Shown: positions 62,279 to 64,000 of the stretch, piece by piece
How the letters are laid out: each line of letters opens with the position of its first letter
Position numbering within the stretch: the stretch's first letter is position 1
From: Symbiodinium natans
Taxonomy: Eukaryota > Sar > Dinophyceae > Suessiales > Symbiodiniaceae
Direction: 5' to 3'
NCBI GenBank assembly: GCA_905221605.1
Contig: CAJNDS010002154.1
Span: 182,001-246,000, forward strand
Length of the DNA stretch: 64,000 nt
Position numbers and translations under genes: made by a program
Notes under the pieces: model-generated
The model's input: the letters and a program-made list of their open reading frames with translations, nothing else
Told to the model about the DNA's origin: nothing
Database searches by the model: none

Positions 62279-64000
62279 ATGTCTCATCCACCTTCTGCCT
62301 ACATCAAAGCCACGGAGGAGGTTAAGTCGCTCGTCTTTGCCGAACTCAGTACACCCATGTTCATTCGACAAGAACAAACAAGCGGACAGATCCAGGACAT
62401 ACCCTTCAAGGAGCTGACCAACCAAGCCCGCGTGAAGATTCTCATAGAAGTCGTGAAAGATGTTCACCAAGACACTGTGAATTTTGATCATCTTCAGGCT
62501 CGTATGTCGGAGAACGACTACTTGAACATGCCGGCCCCATTTCGCTCCAAGATGAACCTGAGGACTGATTACAAGATGCAGATTGCTGTGGTGAAAACTG
62601 GTGAATCCCTTTTCACAGTCTTGAAGCACTACACCTTCGAATCCAAAACCCCTTCGCTCAAAAACGTGCAGGATATGGTGTACGGCGAGCCATATCTCAT
62701 CGACTTTTCACCTTGCTACAAGTATGGCCCCCTTGCTCTCCAGCTTATGTTGGAACGCATGTCGACCTGGATAGCATCTTACCATCGCATCACTGGCAAG
62801 CCGAAGGAGGAAAAGAGGCGGGAGCCCAGTGACCTTCAGGTGGGGTTCGACTACATACGAAAGCATGGCCCCAGGACCAACATCGGCAATCAACAGACTG
62901 AATGGGCCGAAATCGAGGTCAACAGGCCCCAAGGTCCCCTGACTGGCTGGTCGTCCGGGTTGGTCAAGGAATGTCTTCGGGGGCACTCCAACTCCGTCGT
63001 CTTCTCCACCCCAATCACTGACTACTACCTGACCCTGCACGACGTGGCGGGCTGGTTCCTTGATGATGTGTTGATGGAGATTCTTGGGGACCTGCAGAGC
63101 AAGACGCTAGTCTTCATGGGGTTCGCCGAGAAGGGGAAGACCCCAGTGGCAGAGGCCATTTCCATGGCCCTTAGCGAGTACTACATCTTGAAGGAAAACA
63201 TAAACGCACACCCCTCTTTCAGACTCTGCAGTTCACTTGACCAACTCAGGGGAGAGTCCGGTTGCAAAGAGAGACCGGACATTCTCGACGATCCCGACAC
63301 CTCCCAGGTACCAATCTCCAAGCTGAAGAGCTTCCTTGACTCGACTTTGGTAGAGACACACACAGTGGAACGGTGGACCGCCTCACGCTTCGTCCAGCAC
63401 CAGCTAAGGATCATTTGTGACAACCGCGTCAATGAGGATGCCGAGCCCCAAGATGAGGACCTGACCGAAATTCCCTTCAACGCTTTCCTCGATATGATAA
63501 CCCCAGCCTTTGCAGACAAGTGTGGGCGGCAAGATATGATGGCTTGCTTGAAGAGGGCACATTGGATTGTGAACATGAAATATGGCGTCTACCTTCGACG
63601 TGCAGGCACATGTACTGACCCAGTTCGTCGAATCCACTACACCGACGGAATCCAAGATTTCCTTAGCCCTGAAGGAAGGAAGGTCATTGGGCACATGAGG
63701 GCTGGAAACAAATCGCCTCCAGTGGACTGGGCTGACAAACGGCAATGGTCACATGACCTGATCACAATGCTGATGGAGTCTGACCAGAAGCCCCCGCGCA
63801 CCATGGTGATCATCGAGCAACCTTCTCCATTTGACAGTGAATCCGAGCCCACTCGACGTGAGACAAAGCCCACTCTCCCTTTCAGTGGAAGAGTATGTCA
63901 AGCTCATTTTGCACAAGTGGCCCAGGCTCGCCCGCCCAGCCAGGAGGCTCCCCGCGCCCCGGCCATGCTGGTAAAGGAGGAAATCCCTGACAGCAGGGCC
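62279..64000 (+). CDS. SF3-helicase-like P-loop NTPase (3' truncated by window end)
   Basis: This frame is open for 574 codons from an ATG and has no stop before the window ends, so the gene is partial. Residues 281-288 read GFAEKGKT, a GxxxxGKT Walker A preceded by a hydrophobic strand (LVFM). Residues 335-338 read ILDD, a Walker B. Residues 376-382 read LRIICDN, a strand ending in Asn like motif C of superfamily 3 helicases. The spacings (about 50 and 45 residues) suit SF3. The first 250 residues show no HUH nuclease motif. The tail after residue 510 is Pro/Glu-rich and low in complexity. No intron is needed, unlike the minus-strand genes. A pair of GTTTATAAAC palindromes ends 44 bp before the ATG. 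SF3 enzymes are typically replication initiators or helicases of small DNA replicons; the role here is inferred. A divergent cellular AAA-type NTPase is the alternative. Confidence 0.72.
   Translation, partial: MSHPPSAYIKATEEVKSLVFAELSTPMFIRQEQTSGQIQDIPFKELTNQARVKILIEVVKDVHQDTVNFDHLQARMSENDYLNMPAPFRSKMNLRTDYKMQIAVVKTGESLFTVLKHYTFESKTPSLKNVQDMVYGEPYLIDFSPCYKYGPLALQLMLERMSTWIASYHRITGKPKEEKRREPSDLQVGFDYIRKHGPRTNIGNQQTEWAEIEVNRPQGPLTGWSSGLVKECLRGHSNSVVFSTPITDYYLTLHDVAGWFLDDVLMEILGDLQSKTLVFMGFAEKGKTPVAEAISMALSEYYILKENINAHPSFRLCSSLDQLRGESGCKERPDILDDPDTSQVPISKLKSFLDSTLVETHTVERWTASRFVQHQLRIICDNRVNEDAEPQDEDLTEIPFNAFLDMITPAFADKCGRQDMMACLKRAHWIVNMKYGVYLRRAGTCTDPVRRIHYTDGIQDFLSPEGRKVIGHMRAGNKSPPVDWADKRQWSHDLITMLMESDQKPPRTMVIIEQPSPFDSESEPTRRETKPTLPFSGRVCQAHFAQVAQARPPSQEAPRAPAMLVKEEIPDSRA

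Noticed and set aside
62279-63118. HUH endonuclease or Rep N-terminal domain
   Set aside because: No His-hydrophobic-His motif or catalytic Tyr context is visible in the first 280 residues, so the protein is not called a Rep.
1-64000. tRNA, rRNA, 5S or spliced-leader genes and relic spliced-leader sequence
   Set aside because: By-eye search for B-box-like GGTTCRANTCC and for TTTTGGCTCAAG found no convincing match; a proper covariance search was not possible.

Overview
The window reads as nuclear DNA of a photosynthetic dinoflagellate. Four things point there. (1) A minus-strand chlorophyll a synthase gene and a minus-strand microbial (type I) rhodopsin gene are both split into many very short exons. 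(2) Many introns appear to be GC-AG, with short direct repeats across the splice sites. (3) There are degenerate TTTAGGG-type tracts, abundant satellites and long intergenic stretches. (4) Nearly every recognisable exon between about 8.6 and 59.2 kb lies on the minus strand, as in dinoflagellate unidirectional gene arrays. The species cannot be named from this window, and exon boundaries are inferred by eye.

Layout: 1-8.5 kb is mostly repeats (a T32 tract, a 57-bp minisatellite at 3371-3990, TTTAAAC palindromes at 6.2-6.6 kb). About 10.3-16.4 kb carries minus-strand coiled-coil exons of an unrecognised gene, and 16.9-17.1 kb a terminal exon of another. At 18.8-22.5 kb is the rhodopsin gene. 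At 24.0-24.8 kb are exons resembling the C-terminal part of a 1,3-beta-glucan (callose) synthase. At 25.2-28.0 kb is chlorophyll synthase. Less certain minus-strand gene segments lie at 30.2-31.1, 32.5-34.9, 40.2-40.8 and 43.9-45.9 kb. Between 36 and 47.4 kb repeats dominate: GAGATGGGTC minisatellite, CTG/CCGCTG/CTCCTG trinucleotides, two duplicated modules followed by poly-C, and a 1.1-kb inverted C-rich/G-rich array.

From 47.5 to 59.2 kb a minus-strand gene encodes a long coiled-coil protein. Its core is an array of 39-42 nt phase-neutral microexons of three types (A, B, C) that recur in order about six times.

At 59.8-60.7 kb a satellite array inverts its own orientation, and transcription appears to switch to the plus strand there. 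Two plus-strand genes follow: a 247-residue (spliced) Ser-rich protein, and a reading frame running off the window end with a superfamily-3-helicase-like core (Walker A, Walker B, motif C). Each is preceded by a pair of GTTTATAAAC palindromes spaced 19-20 bp. This two-gene, paired-site module is the best candidate for an undescribed replicon-like or mobile system.
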